From positions 1 to 64,000 of the forward strand of contig NZ_RSEJ01000011.1 in the NCBI RefSeq assembly GCF_009910675.1: DNA of 64,000 nucleotides. Direction: 5' to 3'. The position numbers and the translations under genes were made by a program. Each line of letters starts with the position of its first letter. Position 1 is the first letter of the stretch. The DNA is from Photobacterium alginatilyticum (GTDB lineage: Bacteria; Pseudomonadota; Gammaproteobacteria; Enterobacterales; Vibrionaceae). This document shows positions 16,210-25,886 of the stretch, piece after piece. The notes beneath the pieces were generated by a model that saw only the letters and a list, made by a program, of their open reading frames with translations, had not been told where the DNA came from and did no database searches.

Positions 16210-18789
16210 ATGCAGAATAAACCGAGGCGACTTTCTAAGTTGGCGACATTGCCTTTCTTCGTCGCATTTACACTAAGCAGCTCTATAGCGAGTGCAAACT
16301 TAGAACAAGAAATGCAGACAACGCTTGAAGAGCAGGGATTAGATTACAAAACACTTTTAGAACAACATCGGACTGAGCGACAGAGCTTTAGACAGGAACT
16401 CAGACAAGTTAGAAGAACGCGACCGATAGATCATAATTTGCTAGCGAGTTTAAGAGATCAGGAGCGTGATTTACTCCAAAGCCACAGGGCAGAAATCGAT
16501 TTATTAAAGCGTCTTCAACAACGCGACCTTTCTGAGATCCGACTTGCTCTTAGGCGCTCAGCTGGAACTGGCGAAGAACCGGAGCCTGAACATGAGTTTA
16601 ATGCGTTGCTTGAACTTGTAAACGGCGCTGAACTTACCGATGAGAATGGCATTCCTGTTGGTGGTGAGGCTGGAATTGCAGTTTTTGGGAACAGAATGGA
16701 TGTTGAAGTCGCTATCGGTGGTATTACTTCAGCGGGGGATGTTTCATCGATAGAACTAACGAATTGTTCGACTGGTGAAGTGTTCCTGCAACTGCCACCG
16801 AGTGAACTACTTGGCGAAGTGGTAATAGGGCCTGACATTCCACCACAAATTCCCGATGTGAATGTGGGTCCGTTAGCACCGACACCTGAATTTAGTTTGG
16901 TGAAACTTAACTTGCCATTCTCCAACTCTATGCTGGCTGCCTTAGAGAATGGCAATATGTGTGCTCCGGTTGTATTGGCTTCACATGAGGAGTCTCACCC
17001 GGAAGGAGCCTTAACGGGTAACTTTATTGACCATCTTCGTTTTGAGGCACTGGAATACATATTGGATCCTTCGTTATTGCCTGAACCCCGCGTAGTGGAT
17101 CGCCAGTTTAATACATTAGGCACAGTGAGTGAGCTGATCGTTAAAGATCAATACGCACTTGAAAAATTGGGGAAGGCTTTCTTCTGGGATACCCAGGTTG
17201 GGTCGGATAACAAAGTTGCCTGCGCCTCATGTCACAGTTTGGCCGGGGTAGACTGGCGGACCAAGAACCAGCTAGCTGAAGGTGAAGGCAATTATGAAGT
17301 AACTGCAAGCGATTTTCCGCTGAGTACCGTATTGGGCTCTCAAGGGGTGCAGAACGCTGAGTTTGTGGAAGTTAACCCGAACCAGCCAGGTGAAGACGTG
17401 TGTAATGATCTGAGTGGTGACTTCAGACAGGTAACAGGTCGTCAGGCACCTTCTGTCGTTAATGCCGCCTTTAATACGTTCCAATTCTGGGATGGACGGG
17501 CACACCGTTTCTTTAACGGTGAAAACCCACTGGGTCCTGTCGATACCAATGCGGGCGTGTATAAGGTTAACGGCTCCGGTTATGTTGAAAAAAATACGAA
17601 CATCCTGATCGATTACTCCTCGTTGGCCTCCCAGGCTGTTGGGCCATTTGAAAGCCATGTTGAGATGACCTGTGGTCCGGTTGATCGCAGCCGATTCTTC
17701 CCTCAGCTTGCTATGAAGCTACTGAATAGCAATGTTAAACCGCTTGGGTTGCAGAAGGTTCATTCGGAAGATAGCTTGTTGGGTGGCATGGCTAATGGTA
17801 CAGCCGGTCTAAATACCAGTTATGAATCAATGATCAAAAAAGCCTTCAAAGATGAATACTGGGACAGCGCGACACCTATATCACTTCAGCACCCGGTAAC
17901 AAATCAATGGGAAGACTACAGCATGATGGAGGCGAACTTTGCCTTTATATTCGGTCTTGCTGTTCAGGCATATGAACGAACTTTACTTTCCGGCGAGAGT
18001 AAATTCGATAAGTTTGCCCGGGGTGAGGGAGACTTGAGCGAGATTGAGAAAGAAGGATTCAACCGATTCCTTAGCGGTGGTACTGGCTGTAATGAGTGCC
18101 ATGACGGACCTATGTTCAGTACTGCTACTCTTCAATTCACCTTGGTAGAACCTATTGAAGCAATGCGACTTGCCAATAGTGATGATAATGGCTTGTATGA
18201 CTCAGGATATTACAATGTCGGTGTTCGCGCGACGGAGGAAGATTTAGGCCGAGGACGTCAGGATCTTCCGGGTCCGATTGCATTATCGAGTCAGTCTAAC
18301 GCAGGTATTGATACGTTGTGGCCAAATTTACCTATGGTATCTGCTGAGGAAGGTAAGGCTAGCGTGAAAGGTCACATGAAAGTACCTACGTTGCGCAATA
18401 TCGAGCTTACGGCTCCTTACTTCCATAACGGTAAATACCTGACGCTGGAAGATGTGGTGGCCTTCTATACCCGCGGAGGTGACTTTCCGCTTAATGAGGA
18501 CCTTGATCCGGATATGAAGCCTCTTGGTCAACTGTTAGGCAAGCCAGAGCGTCAGGCGAAGATTGCCGCCTGGATGCGTACCCTGACAGATGAGCGTGTT
18601 CGCTATCGTTCGGCACCGTTTGATGGCCCTGAGTTACCGCTCCCTAATGGTCATAAGATGGAGAACGGACAAATTGTCGATGATATCGTCATAATGGAAG
18701 CAACGGGTAAAGATGGTTCTGTTGAAGCGTTTGCCACCTTCTTCGAACGTGTAGGCGGCACAATCCCTGAAATTCCTGAAGATGATTAA
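16210..18789 (+). CDS. Large exported di-haem cytochrome c peroxidase/MauG-type protein
   Basis: An 859-residue periplasmic protein, about twice the length of ordinary bacterial cytochrome c peroxidases. Order: signal peptide (1-29, cleavage likely after IASA), a charged coiled coil (about 31-115, rich in Glu, Gln and Arg), a beta-rich region (about 128-290) that may be a CHRD-like domain, then the di-haem peroxidase core. Haem motifs are CASCH (338-342) and CNECH (627-631), with the family segment VPTLRNIELTAPYFHNGKY near 725. The core reduces peroxide or oxidises a partner using electrons from small cytochromes. The gap between the haem motifs (about 290 residues) is larger than in CcpA and holds an insertion. 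GGAG precedes the ATG. It stands alone, with a strong terminator downstream. Confidence 0.82.
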   Translation: MQNKPRRLSKLATLPFFVAFTLSSSIASANLEQEMQTTLEEQGLDYKTLLEQHRTERQSFRQELRQVRRTRPIDHNLLASLRDQERDLLQSHRAEIDLLKRLQQRDLSEIRLALRRSAGTGEEPEPEHEFNALLELVNGAELTDENGIPVGGEAGIAVFGNRMDVEVAIGGITSAGDVSSIELTNCSTGEVFLQLPPSELLGEVVIGPDIPPQIPDVNVGPLAPTPEFSLVKLNLPFSNSMLAALENGNMCAPVVLASHEESHPEGALTGNFIDHLRFEALEYILDPSLLPEPRVVDRQFNTLGTVSELIVKDQYALEKLGKAFFWDTQVGSDNKVACASCHSLAGVDWRTKNQLAEGEGNYEVTASDFPLSTVLGSQGVQNAEFVEVNPNQPGEDVCNDLSGDFRQVTGRQAPSVVNAAFNTFQFWDGRAHRFFNGENPLGPVDTNAGVYKVNGSGYVEKNTNILIDYSSLASQAVGPFESHVEMTCGPVDRSRFFPQLAMKLLNSNVKPLGLQKVHSEDSLLGGMANGTAGLNTSYESMIKKAFKDEYWDSATPISLQHPVTNQWEDYSMMEANFAFIFGLAVQAYERTLLSGESKFDKFARGEGDLSEIEKEGFNRFLSGGTGCNECHDGPMFSTATLQFTLVEPIEAMRLANSDDNGLYDSGYYNVGVRATEEDLGRGRQDLPGPIALSSQSNAGIDTLWPNLPMVSAEEGKASVKGHMKVPTLRNIELTAPYFHNGKYLTLEDVVAFYTRGGDFPLNEDLDPDMKPLGQLLGKPERQAKIAAWMRTLTDERVRYRSAPFDGPELPLPNGHKMENGQIVDDIVIMEATGKDGSVEAFATFFERVGGTIPEIPEDD

Positions 18790-18832
18790 TTTGCAACAAA
18801 ATTAGTCGTCACCATGCGATGGAGTGACGTTA

Positions 18833-18866
18833 AAGGCTTGGTTCACAATGAACCAAGCCTTTTTAT
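18833..18866 (+). terminator. Intrinsic terminator after the di-haem protein gene
   Basis: A perfect 12-bp stem, AAGGCTTGGTTC (18833-18844) with GAACCAAGCCTT (18850-18861), five-base loop, followed by TTTATT. Confidence 0.9.
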
Positions 18867-19040
18867 TGGTTCTAAGGTGTTGAGAACGGTACAGGTCTTG
18901 AAGATAGCGAATTGTAGTGATTGCTTCGTGGTTTGTTCATTAGTCTGTTTTGTCTTCATGTGGCGCAAAATGATAAATATAGAACGGCGAAATCTTTAAC
19001 TTATGACTCAAGACACAGTCATTAACCAAAGAGGTACGCC

Positions 19041-20501
19041 ATGTCTCATCAGTTTAACCAGTACAGCAAGTTGCTGAATCGCTCACTTTCTCATGCTGTT
19101 GATTACCTTGAGGCTTTGCCGGAAAGACCGATTGATAGCCAGATCAGTTCACAGTCGTTGCGGCGCCAGATCGGCGGCAGTCTACCGCTGCAGCCAAGCA
19201 ATCCGGAGCAGGTGCTGGATGAGCTGGTGGCCAATGTTGAAAACGGCCTGATTGGTTCGGGCGGTCCGCGCTACTTTGGCTATGCCATCGGCGGTTCCTT
19301 TCCGGTAGCTCTGGCTGCTGATTGGCTGGTAAGCGCCTGGGATCAGAACGTGCCATATTATGTTTCCAGTCCGGGCACCTCGGTTGTTGAGGAAACGGCT
19401 GCCGAATGGATGCTGGAACTGCTCGGCCTTCCTGATACCGCCGGAGTGGGTTTCACCTCCGGTGCCCAGGAAGCGATTTATACTGCATTGATCACGGCCC
19501 GTAACAGTTTGCTGCAAAAAGCAGGCTGGGATGTGGCGACTCAGGGGCTATATAACGCCCCGCGTATTCATGTCGTAGTGAGCGATCAGATCCACTCAAC
19601 CATTAAGCGTGCGCTCTCGATGATTGGCATCGGCGTGAACGATATTAAGACTATTCCAACTGACAACAATCTCAGAATTATTCCCGACAGCCTGCCGGAG
19701 ATCTTAGAGCAGTGCAATGGCCCGACACTGGTTTGCGCCCAGGCTGGTTGTATTGATTCCGGGACATTCGATCCGTTCGAGGAGATCGCCAAGCATGTTG
19801 AGGCACATCCCAATGCCTGGCTGCATGTCGATGGGGCAATTGGGTTGTGGTCTGCAGTCAGTGACAAGCAAAAGCACCTGCTGAAAGGGATTGAAAAGGC
19901 CGACTCATGGGATACCGACGGTCACAAGTGGTTCAACATGCCCTACGACAGCGGGATGGTGATTGTTCGTGACGCCTCCTTGTTGGCAACGGCGATGGGA
20001 GGCAACAGCATGGGCGATTACCTGACCGACGCCATTGCCAAGCCGGACCGTAACGCTATCAATTTCGGAATATCGGCATCGCGCCGGGCCCGCGGGGTGC
20101 CTGTCTATGCTGCTATCAAGGCGCTGGGCAAGGAAGGGATCCAGGCTCACCTCGACAATTGCTGTATGCTGGCACAGAGAATGGCTGACAGACTGCGCAA
20201 TGTCGACGGGATCACCATCCTCAATGATGTCGTGTCCAACCGTTTCTCGGCCCAGTTCGGTATCGGTGATGATGCGTTCCGAAATCACCTGACCGAGCGA
20301 GTTGTTCACCAGTTGCAGCAAGATGGTTTCTGCTACCCGTCAACGTCTGGTTATAAAGGGCTCAAGACCATGCTCTTCTCTGTGCTGAACTGCCACACCA
20401 CGATAGAGGATATTGATGCAACGGCAGAGAAAATTATCGAAATCTACCATATCGAGCTGGAAACATGCCAACTGGGCGAAGCGGCTGAGCTGTGTGACTA
20501 A
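19041..20501 (+). CDS. PLP-dependent group II amino-acid decarboxylase
   Basis: A 486-residue pyridoxal-phosphate decarboxylase of the glutamate/aromatic amino acid decarboxylase fold. Visible features: GFTSGAQEAIYTALITAR (phosphate-binding turn and helix), HVVVSDQIHSTIKRAL (His stacking on the cofactor), AGCIDSGTFDPFEEI, LHVDGAIGLW (Asp to pyridine N) and DTDGHKWF with the Schiff-base Lys296. Aliphatic or aromatic substrate cannot be decided from sequence. It is followed after 40 bases by an amidohydrolase with its own Shine-Dalgarno, so the two are probably co-transcribed and may release then decarboxylate an amino acid. GAGG lies upstream of the ATG. Confidence 0.85.
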   Translation: MSHQFNQYSKLLNRSLSHAVDYLEALPERPIDSQISSQSLRRQIGGSLPLQPSNPEQVLDELVANVENGLIGSGGPRYFGYAIGGSFPVALAADWLVSAWDQNVPYYVSSPGTSVVEETAAEWMLELLGLPDTAGVGFTSGAQEAIYTALITARNSLLQKAGWDVATQGLYNAPRIHVVVSDQIHSTIKRALSMIGIGVNDIKTIPTDNNLRIIPDSLPEILEQCNGPTLVCAQAGCIDSGTFDPFEEIAKHVEAHPNAWLHVDGAIGLWSAVSDKQKHLLKGIEKADSWDTDGHKWFNMPYDSGMVIVRDASLLATAMGGNSMGDYLTDAIAKPDRNAINFGISASRRARGVPVYAAIKALGKEGIQAHLDNCCMLAQRMADRLRNVDGITILNDVVSNRFSAQFGIGDDAFRNHLTERVVHQLQQDGFCYPSTSGYKGLKTMLFSVLNCHTTIEDIDATAEKIIEIYHIELETCQLGEAAELCD

Positions 20502-20541
20502 CCCGGCAGATTGTCTGAATAACAAATAGAGGAAATAGAGT

Positions 20542-21816
20542 ATGAAAGTGTTAGTTAAGAATGCTTCATTGTTCGACGGTGTTAATGAGACGGTCAAGCC
20601 GGGATGTTTTATCAGTGTCGAAGACGGGGTGATCACCGAGGTAGCCAGTCAGGAAAATATCAATGCAAGTTACGACCGGGTGATTGACGCGGCAGGCTAT
20701 ACGGTGGTTCCGGGGCTGATAGATGCCCACACCCATATTTCGTTTTCGGATACGTTTCAGGCCATGGATAATATGACCGCGGAAGAGGTGGCGGTGCGCT
20801 CGACCGTGGTCGCCCGCCAGATGCTGGAGCGGGGTTTTACTACGGTCCGGGATGTCGGCAGTAACTGCTATGGCCTGAAGCAAAGTATCGACAACAACTT
20901 TGTACCGGGGCCGAGGATTTACCCGAGCTATGGGGCTATTTCGCAAACCTGTGGTCACGCTGACTATCGACAGAACAGAACCCAGCGTTCTAACTTCAGT
21001 CAGAACCTGGAGGATTCGAGCTTTATGCGTCAGGGGCACCTGGTGCTGGCTGACGGCGTGCCGGAGTGTCTGAAGCGAACCCGTGATCAAATATTTAAGG
21101 GGGCATCCCAGATTAAAATATTTGGCGGCGGCGGGGCGTCATCACTGTTTGATCCGCTCGATACTATCCAGTATACCCGGGAGGAGCTAAGGGCGATTGT
21201 CGAAACCGTGACCAATTACGGCTCGTATGTCTGCAGCCACATTCATGCAGGTCCCGCGATGAAGATTGCGGTGGAGGAAGGGGTGAAGTCCCTGGAGCAT
21301 GCCACCTTTATGGATGATGATATAGCACGGTTGTGCCTGGATAAGGAAGTCTGGATTGTTCCGCAGTATGCGACAGCCGAGCTGATTGCCAACCGGATGA
21401 TCCCGCTTGATAGCGAGATCCTCTATCAGAAGACCGAGCGCGTTGGCAAAGGCTTGCTCAAGCAGGCTGAACTGGTCGAGAAATACAACCTCAAATGTGC
21501 CTTCGGTACAGACTTGGTCGGAACGCCGGAAGTACATGCCAAACAGAATGCCGAGTTTTCGGCGCGGAAGAAATACTTCGGCTCGTTCCGCGGCATTAAG
21601 CAGGCGACCTCGGATGCCGGCGAGTTGCTGAAATTGTCCGGGTTGCTGGACCCGTATCCGGAGGGTGAAATTGGGGTTATTTGTGAAGGAGCGTTTGCCG
21701 ATATGCTTCTTGTCAGCGGTAACCCGGTTGAGGATTTGGATATTCTTGCTAATCCGGACAATATCAAGGTAGTGATTAAAGACGGGGATATTTTCAAAGA
21801 TACCCGTACCTTGTAA
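20542..21816 (+). CDS. Amidohydrolase-superfamily peptidase or deaminase-like hydrolase
   Basis: A 424-residue metal-dependent amidohydrolase of the imidazolonepropionase/Xaa-Pro dipeptidase-like subgroup. It has the small beta sandwich, then DAHTHIS with His63 and His65, KIFGGGG (candidate carbamylated bridging Lys), VCSHIHAG, EHATFMDDD and FGTDLVGTP (catalytic Asp), all placed as in binuclear-zinc members. Members hydrolyse cyclic amides or N-acyl and dipeptide bonds to Pro, Arg or Lys. Coupled to the PLP decarboxylase upstream, it may free the amino acid that gene decarboxylates (inference). GAGGA precedes the ATG; a terminator follows. Confidence 0.82.
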   Translation: MKVLVKNASLFDGVNETVKPGCFISVEDGVITEVASQENINASYDRVIDAAGYTVVPGLIDAHTHISFSDTFQAMDNMTAEEVAVRSTVVARQMLERGFTTVRDVGSNCYGLKQSIDNNFVPGPRIYPSYGAISQTCGHADYRQNRTQRSNFSQNLEDSSFMRQGHLVLADGVPECLKRTRDQIFKGASQIKIFGGGGASSLFDPLDTIQYTREELRAIVETVTNYGSYVCSHIHAGPAMKIAVEEGVKSLEHATFMDDDIARLCLDKEVWIVPQYATAELIANRMIPLDSEILYQKTERVGKGLLKQAELVEKYNLKCAFGTDLVGTPEVHAKQNAEFSARKKYFGSFRGIKQATSDAGELLKLSGLLDPYPEGEIGVICEGAFADMLLVSGNPVEDLDILANPDNIKVVIKDGDIFKDTRTL

Positions 21817-21839
21817 ACCTAACTTCTTGCCAGCTTTGA

Positions 21840-21865
21840 AACCGCCTCCTGTGAGGCGGTTTTTT
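21840..21865 (+). terminator. Intrinsic terminator after the amidohydrolase
   Basis: AACCGCCTC (21840-21848) pairs with GAGGCGGTT (21853-21861), four-base loop, then TTTT. Confidence 0.9.
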
Positions 21866-21913
21866 GTTGCCGCTCCAGAAGAGTTTGGGTCGGGTGCGGG
21901 TCAGCTTGCTGGG

Positions 21914-22948
21914 CTATTCGCGGGAACTGTTCGCTAGCGGCTGCTCTTTGGATCTGAAGCGCTTGCGGTAGTCCTTGGGCGGAAAGCCAGTCAGCTTTTT
22001 GAATGCCCGTGAAAAGTGGGCAATGTCGGCGTAGCCCAGCTCGGAGGCGATATCGGTCAGCGAGTATTGCCGGCTTTCCATCAGCTGACAGGCGGTTGCC
22101 AGCATGATGTTTTCCCGAATGCTTTTGTAACTGGTGTTCTCCCCGGACAGACGGCGCTGCAGGGTACGGGGGCTGGTATTCATCAAAGTGGCGGCCTGCT
22201 GAATCGACAGGGCTTGTCGGGACAGGTAAGGGGTCAGAGCCAGGTACACGGTTTCGACATAGCTTAGAGCTTTCGGGTCATTGGCTTGTCTGTCGATTGG
22301 TGTGAAACGGACCGGCAGGTTGAAGGGCATTGCCAGTAACTCATTGGATAGCTCGACAGCTGCCAGGCTGCGGTTGCTATAGAGAACGGTGTTGGGATTA
22401 TTCAGAATCTCTGCCAACTTGTCGGCATTGGGCGACTGTATGGCAATACAGCCCGGCTGCCATTGGGTTTTGCTGGCAAAGCGGATAAATTCGATAAGAA
22501 ACAAAATGGCAAAAACCTCTGCCCACAGAAAGCCTTCCGACACTTCTGTTGGCTTGTGGCGACAGAACCAGGGGGTGTCGTTGAAGTATTCGAGGCTGAC
22601 TTTGGCGGAGGGGGAGTCATGTTGCACCGCTGTTTGCATCTGCTCGATGGCTTCACCTATCGATTTCGGATTGCGTAAGTGCCTGAGCATTTTCGGAATG
22701 AAGTATTCCCGGATTGCGGTTCGGAGCAAGTTGCCATAATGATCAGGATCGGCCCTTTCGGCCATCATGGCCAGCAGGTGTTTGATTGGCGTTTCGGGAA
22801 CAAATTCGTGCTGGGTCTGGAGAATGTCTTCGGGGAGCCCTGCTGTCTTGAGGAGCGGGTAGATATCAGCTTCGAAATGCTTGAGCATTTCAATCAGGGT
22901 CGCAGCATGGACGGTTTTGATCAGCGGGACCAGTTGGCCTTGGTTCAT
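21914..22948 (-). CDS. AraC-family regulator (arabinose-binding-domain type)
   Basis: A 344-residue transcription factor with an N-terminal Arabinose_bd-like sensory domain (about 20-205) and a C-terminal double helix-turn-helix (about 235-335): LSIQQAATLMNTSPRTLQRR and SLTDIASELGYADIAHFSRA followed by FKKLTGFPPKDYRKR. This OruR/ArgR-like subgroup often controls amino-acid or lipid catabolism. It is convergent with the decarboxylase-amidohydrolase pair, so it may control that pair, but the effector is not visible. GGAG lies eight bases before the ATG. Confidence 0.85.
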   Translation of the reverse strand: MNQGQLVPLIKTVHAATLIEMLKHFEADIYPLLKTAGLPEDILQTQHEFVPETPIKHLLAMMAERADPDHYGNLLRTAIREYFIPKMLRHLRNPKSIGEAIEQMQTAVQHDSPSAKVSLEYFNDTPWFCRHKPTEVSEGFLWAEVFAILFLIEFIRFASKTQWQPGCIAIQSPNADKLAEILNNPNTVLYSNRSLAAVELSNELLAMPFNLPVRFTPIDRQANDPKALSYVETVYLALTPYLSRQALSIQQAATLMNTSPRTLQRRLSGENTSYKSIRENIMLATACQLMESRQYSLTDIASELGYADIAHFSRAFKKLTGFPPKDYRKRFRSKEQPLANSSRE

Positions 22949-23045
22949 TCCTTTTACTCCGCGAGTGTACTCATCAACAGAGAGTATACTTGTCGGACTG
23001 CATCCTTGCAGCCCTAGAGAAGAGAGAGAATTATTGAGCTTGCTA

Positions 23046-23333
23046 TCAGGCTTGAGTGACCTGCGGCTTTGGTGAGGTGCGGAAGATACTGATAACAGCT
23101 TCGACAGTGTAGTAGCCGCAGATGGCGGTAAAGCTCAGTACGCTGACGTTCTCACCCATAGAGACCGAGGCACCGATCATTTCAAATAGCTCACCGCCAA
23201 ATTTTCTGACATAGTCCAGCGCCCATTTGTACACCAAATAGAGCTTGGTAAGGGTAATAAACACCAGGTACGCCTTGCCGTAGGGAGTAAGCAGGAACTG
23301 TTTGATTTTGGCCCAGATGTTTTTCATCTTCAT
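23046..23333 (-). CDS. Small membrane protein, function unknown
   Basis: A 95-residue protein with a short basic N-terminus (MKMKNIWAKIKQF) and two hydrophobic segments, YLVFITLTKLYLVYKWAL (about 20-38) and VSVLSFTAICGYYTVEAVI (about 64-82). It is divergent from the efflux-pair operon, with about 200 bases between. I do not recognise the family. The start could also be the second Met, two codons downstream. Confidence 0.55.
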   Translation of the reverse strand: MKMKNIWAKIKQFLLTPYGKAYLVFITLTKLYLVYKWALDYVRKFGGELFEMIGASVSMGENVSVLSFTAICGYYTVEAVISIFRTSPKPQVTQA

Positions 23334-23531
23334 TTCTCGCTGTGATGTGGTTTGTCGGACGAGATGAAGTATAAAAAATGAACATTTTAATATTTATCAT
23401 TTTGCGCCAAGGCTGGGCTTTAGTTTCTTTTTCCTGATGGCGTCAAATGATAAAAATAAATATCAGGTCTAGATAGTATTGCGACACACATTTTATTGCT
23501 TGCAATGAGCAGTGAATCTGACGAGGTCGGA

Positions 23532-24683
23532 ATGAGCCCAAAAGAACCGGAACTACAGCAATCGACACCTTCTACTGTTGCCGAAGAGACAAGCCACAAC
23601 CATCAGGAGCCCGCAGCAAGGAGAAGCTTTTCTCCCCGCTTTGTTACCTTGATAGTGCTGTTGGTTTGTATCGGATTATTTGTCTTCTACCTGGTTGCAG
23701 ACAGGATTATTCCCAGCACAGACATGGCACGCGTACAAGGTAACGTGATTCCGCTGGCTCCAATGGTTTCGGGGGAGGTGATCAAGGTAAACGTAGCACC
23801 CAACGATTTGGTACAGGCCGGTGAACCCTTGATAAAAATTGATTCGACCGATTATCTGATAGCAGTTAGGAAAGCAAAGCAGGGACTGGAGGAAGCCGGC
23901 AAGCACATTGGCGTACAGACTGCATCGGTGGAAGCGGCACAGGCCAAACTATCTGATGCATTGGTCAACCAGGATAATATCCGGCGGCAGGCAGGTCGTG
24001 TTCTGGCAATGGCTGATAAAGGTATCGTGACTCAGGCAGATGCCGATAAAACCCGTGCAGCAGTGGCGCATGCCAGGACGCAGGTGAAAACGGCCCGCGC
24101 AGAGCTAGTACAGGCTCAACAGAAACTGGGTAAGGCTGGCGATGAAAATACTGAGATGCAGATGGCTTTGCTGGCTCTGCAGAAAGCCCAGCTGGACTTG
24201 GAGCGAACGGTGATTCGGGCTCCGGCCATGGGTGGGGTGTCTAATTTTCGCCTTGATGAAGGGACCTACGCGAACAAAGGCCAGCCATTAATGACTTTCG
24301 TCTCTGGTGAAGATAGCTGGATAGAGGCCTATTACCGCGAGAACAGCCTGGGCAATATCCGTAGCGGTGATTTGGTCGAAATCGCCTTAGATAATGCCCC
24401 TGGCGAAATATTCCGGGGAAGGGTAGCCAGTATTGAATATGGTATTCACTGGGGCCAGTCTCAGACTTCCGGTCAGCTGGCAACGGTTGCCAACCAGTCG
24501 GGATGGTTGCGACAAAGTCAGCGTTTTCCTGTGGTGATCCGTTTTGAAGATGATCGGCCAAGCGGTTTGCTGCGGGTCGGCGGCCAGGCTGATGTCATGG
24601 TATATACCGAGGGGGATTCCGTGATGAATCTATTCGGCAGGCTGTGGATCCGCTTTATTAGCTGGATGTCCTATGTCCGCTAA
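23532..24683 (+). CDS. HlyD/EmrA-type membrane-fusion protein
   Basis: A periplasmic adaptor of 383 residues from this start. Order: short cytoplasmic tail, one TM segment (FVTLIVLLVCIGLFVFYLV), a biotinyl-lipoyl half-domain (IPLAPMVSGEVIKVNVAPND), a long alpha-helical hairpin (about 90-190), the second lipoyl half (TVIRAPAMGGVSNFRLDEGT) and a beta-barrel with FEDDRPSGLLRVGGQADVMV near the end. It overlaps the following membrane gene by 11 bases. I chose ATG 23532 because GAGG lies five bases upstream; ATG 23505 and TTG 23496 are in frame but lack a ribosome site. Together with the next gene it should export a toxic small molecule such as an aromatic acid. Confidence 0.85.
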   Translation: MSPKEPELQQSTPSTVAEETSHNHQEPAARRSFSPRFVTLIVLLVCIGLFVFYLVADRIIPSTDMARVQGNVIPLAPMVSGEVIKVNVAPNDLVQAGEPLIKIDSTDYLIAVRKAKQGLEEAGKHIGVQTASVEAAQAKLSDALVNQDNIRRQAGRVLAMADKGIVTQADADKTRAAVAHARTQVKTARAELVQAQQKLGKAGDENTEMQMALLALQKAQLDLERTVIRAPAMGGVSNFRLDEGTYANKGQPLMTFVSGEDSWIEAYYRENSLGNIRSGDLVEIALDNAPGEIFRGRVASIEYGIHWGQSQTSGQLATVANQSGWLRQSQRFPVVIRFEDDRPSGLLRVGGQADVMVYTEGDSVMNLFGRLWIRFISWMSYVR

Positions 24684-25704
24684 TCGAACGGCAGTCGCAG
24701 AGGAATCGTACGGTTTACTTCGACGCCGTATTCTCAGGTATACACTTGGCGTCATGTTGGCGATTGTACTGGCATACAGTATTGACTGGACGCTTGCCTA
24801 TATTATGCCGGTGTTTGTAGCAAAGTTTTTTGTCGACAGACCGGTACCGACCCGGGAAACGTTTGATGAACTTTTTCTGGCGATGGTGGTGACAGTGCTC
24901 ATTGCGCTGGGGGTCAGTAACGGAGTAACACAATATCCGCTTATCCTGCTGTTGTTGGTTGGGCTGCTGATGTTCTGGGCTTATTACCTGTTTCAGGATC
25001 TGCGATGGAACTTTTTTGCCATGATCCTGATGATTGCCGTGTTATTGGTGCCCTATATGGGGATCATTCATCCGGCTGCAGCGTTGCTGCTCGGCAAGGG
25101 GTTGATGGTTTCCGGTATCGGGGCGGTGGCCATTTTTTGGCTGATGCACCAGATCCTGCCTGAACCGGTTTCCGTTCCGGGGCTGCCCTCGGGGCAAAGC
25201 CGGAATGCAGACCAGTCAGAGGCCTTGCGTGTTGGTTATGCGTTGAAGGCACTGGCAATCAGTTTCCCGGTCATTGTGTACTTCTATTATTTCCAGGTTA
25301 GCGGTGCTCTGTTGACATTGGCATTTATCGGCATCCTGTCACTGCAGCTTACCCGGTCTGGCAGTATTAAGTTGAGCGCTTTCCTCCTGATGACCAATGT
25401 TGCAGGAGGGGGATTGGCAATTGTTGCCCATGAGCTATTGGTTATCACTCCCTGGTTCCCGTTTCTGTTGGCCATGATGACACTGTTTACCTGGCTGTTT
25501 GCACAAAAGCTGTACGAGGAGCCGCATAAGGCACCTGTGTATGCCGGTATCTTCTCTGCGATGCTAGTGGTATTTGGTTCAGTGATTTCTGCTAGCGGCA
25601 AAGAGATAGATGTCAGTTTCTATGCGCGTATTGGCCAGATCCTGATGGCAAGTACATATCTGGTATTGGTGGCTTGGTTGGTTGACAGGCACGCTAGCGA
25701 ATAG
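24673..25704 (+). CDS. DUF2955/FUSC-like inner-membrane efflux partner
   Basis: A 343-residue protein with about ten hydrophobic segments arranged as two five-helix repeats, a form found in DUF2955 proteins encoded beside HlyD-type adaptors and related to the FUSC fusaric-acid and p-hydroxybenzoate efflux proteins. Visible helices include GVMLAIVLAYSIDWTLAY, MVVTVLIALGV and SAFLLMTNVAGGGLAIVAH. Unlike classical FUSC proteins it lacks a large cytoplasmic domain between the halves. It overlaps the adaptor gene, so expression is coupled. The substrate is unknown. Confidence 0.8.
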   Translation: MSANRTAVAEESYGLLRRRILRYTLGVMLAIVLAYSIDWTLAYIMPVFVAKFFVDRPVPTRETFDELFLAMVVTVLIALGVSNGVTQYPLILLLLVGLLMFWAYYLFQDLRWNFFAMILMIAVLLVPYMGIIHPAAALLLGKGLMVSGIGAVAIFWLMHQILPEPVSVPGLPSGQSRNADQSEALRVGYALKALAISFPVIVYFYYFQVSGALLTLAFIGILSLQLTRSGSIKLSAFLLMTNVAGGGLAIVAHELLVITPWFPFLLAMMTLFTWLFAQKLYEEPHKAPVYAGIFSAMLVVFGSVISASGKEIDVSFYARIGQILMASTYLVLVAWLVDRHASE

Positions 25705-25886
25705 AGTGATTTACCTGCTTTGTTACTTCTCCTATTGATGCCGCTCATAACGTTAGTCAAGATGTTCGATTACATTGATGGGCAATGAACCCATACAATA
25801 ACCTCACCGTTGCAAGAAGCGACGAGACGACAAATCGAATGCATACAAGGCCGCTGATTGCCTTAGCCTGAGCGACAGATATAACA

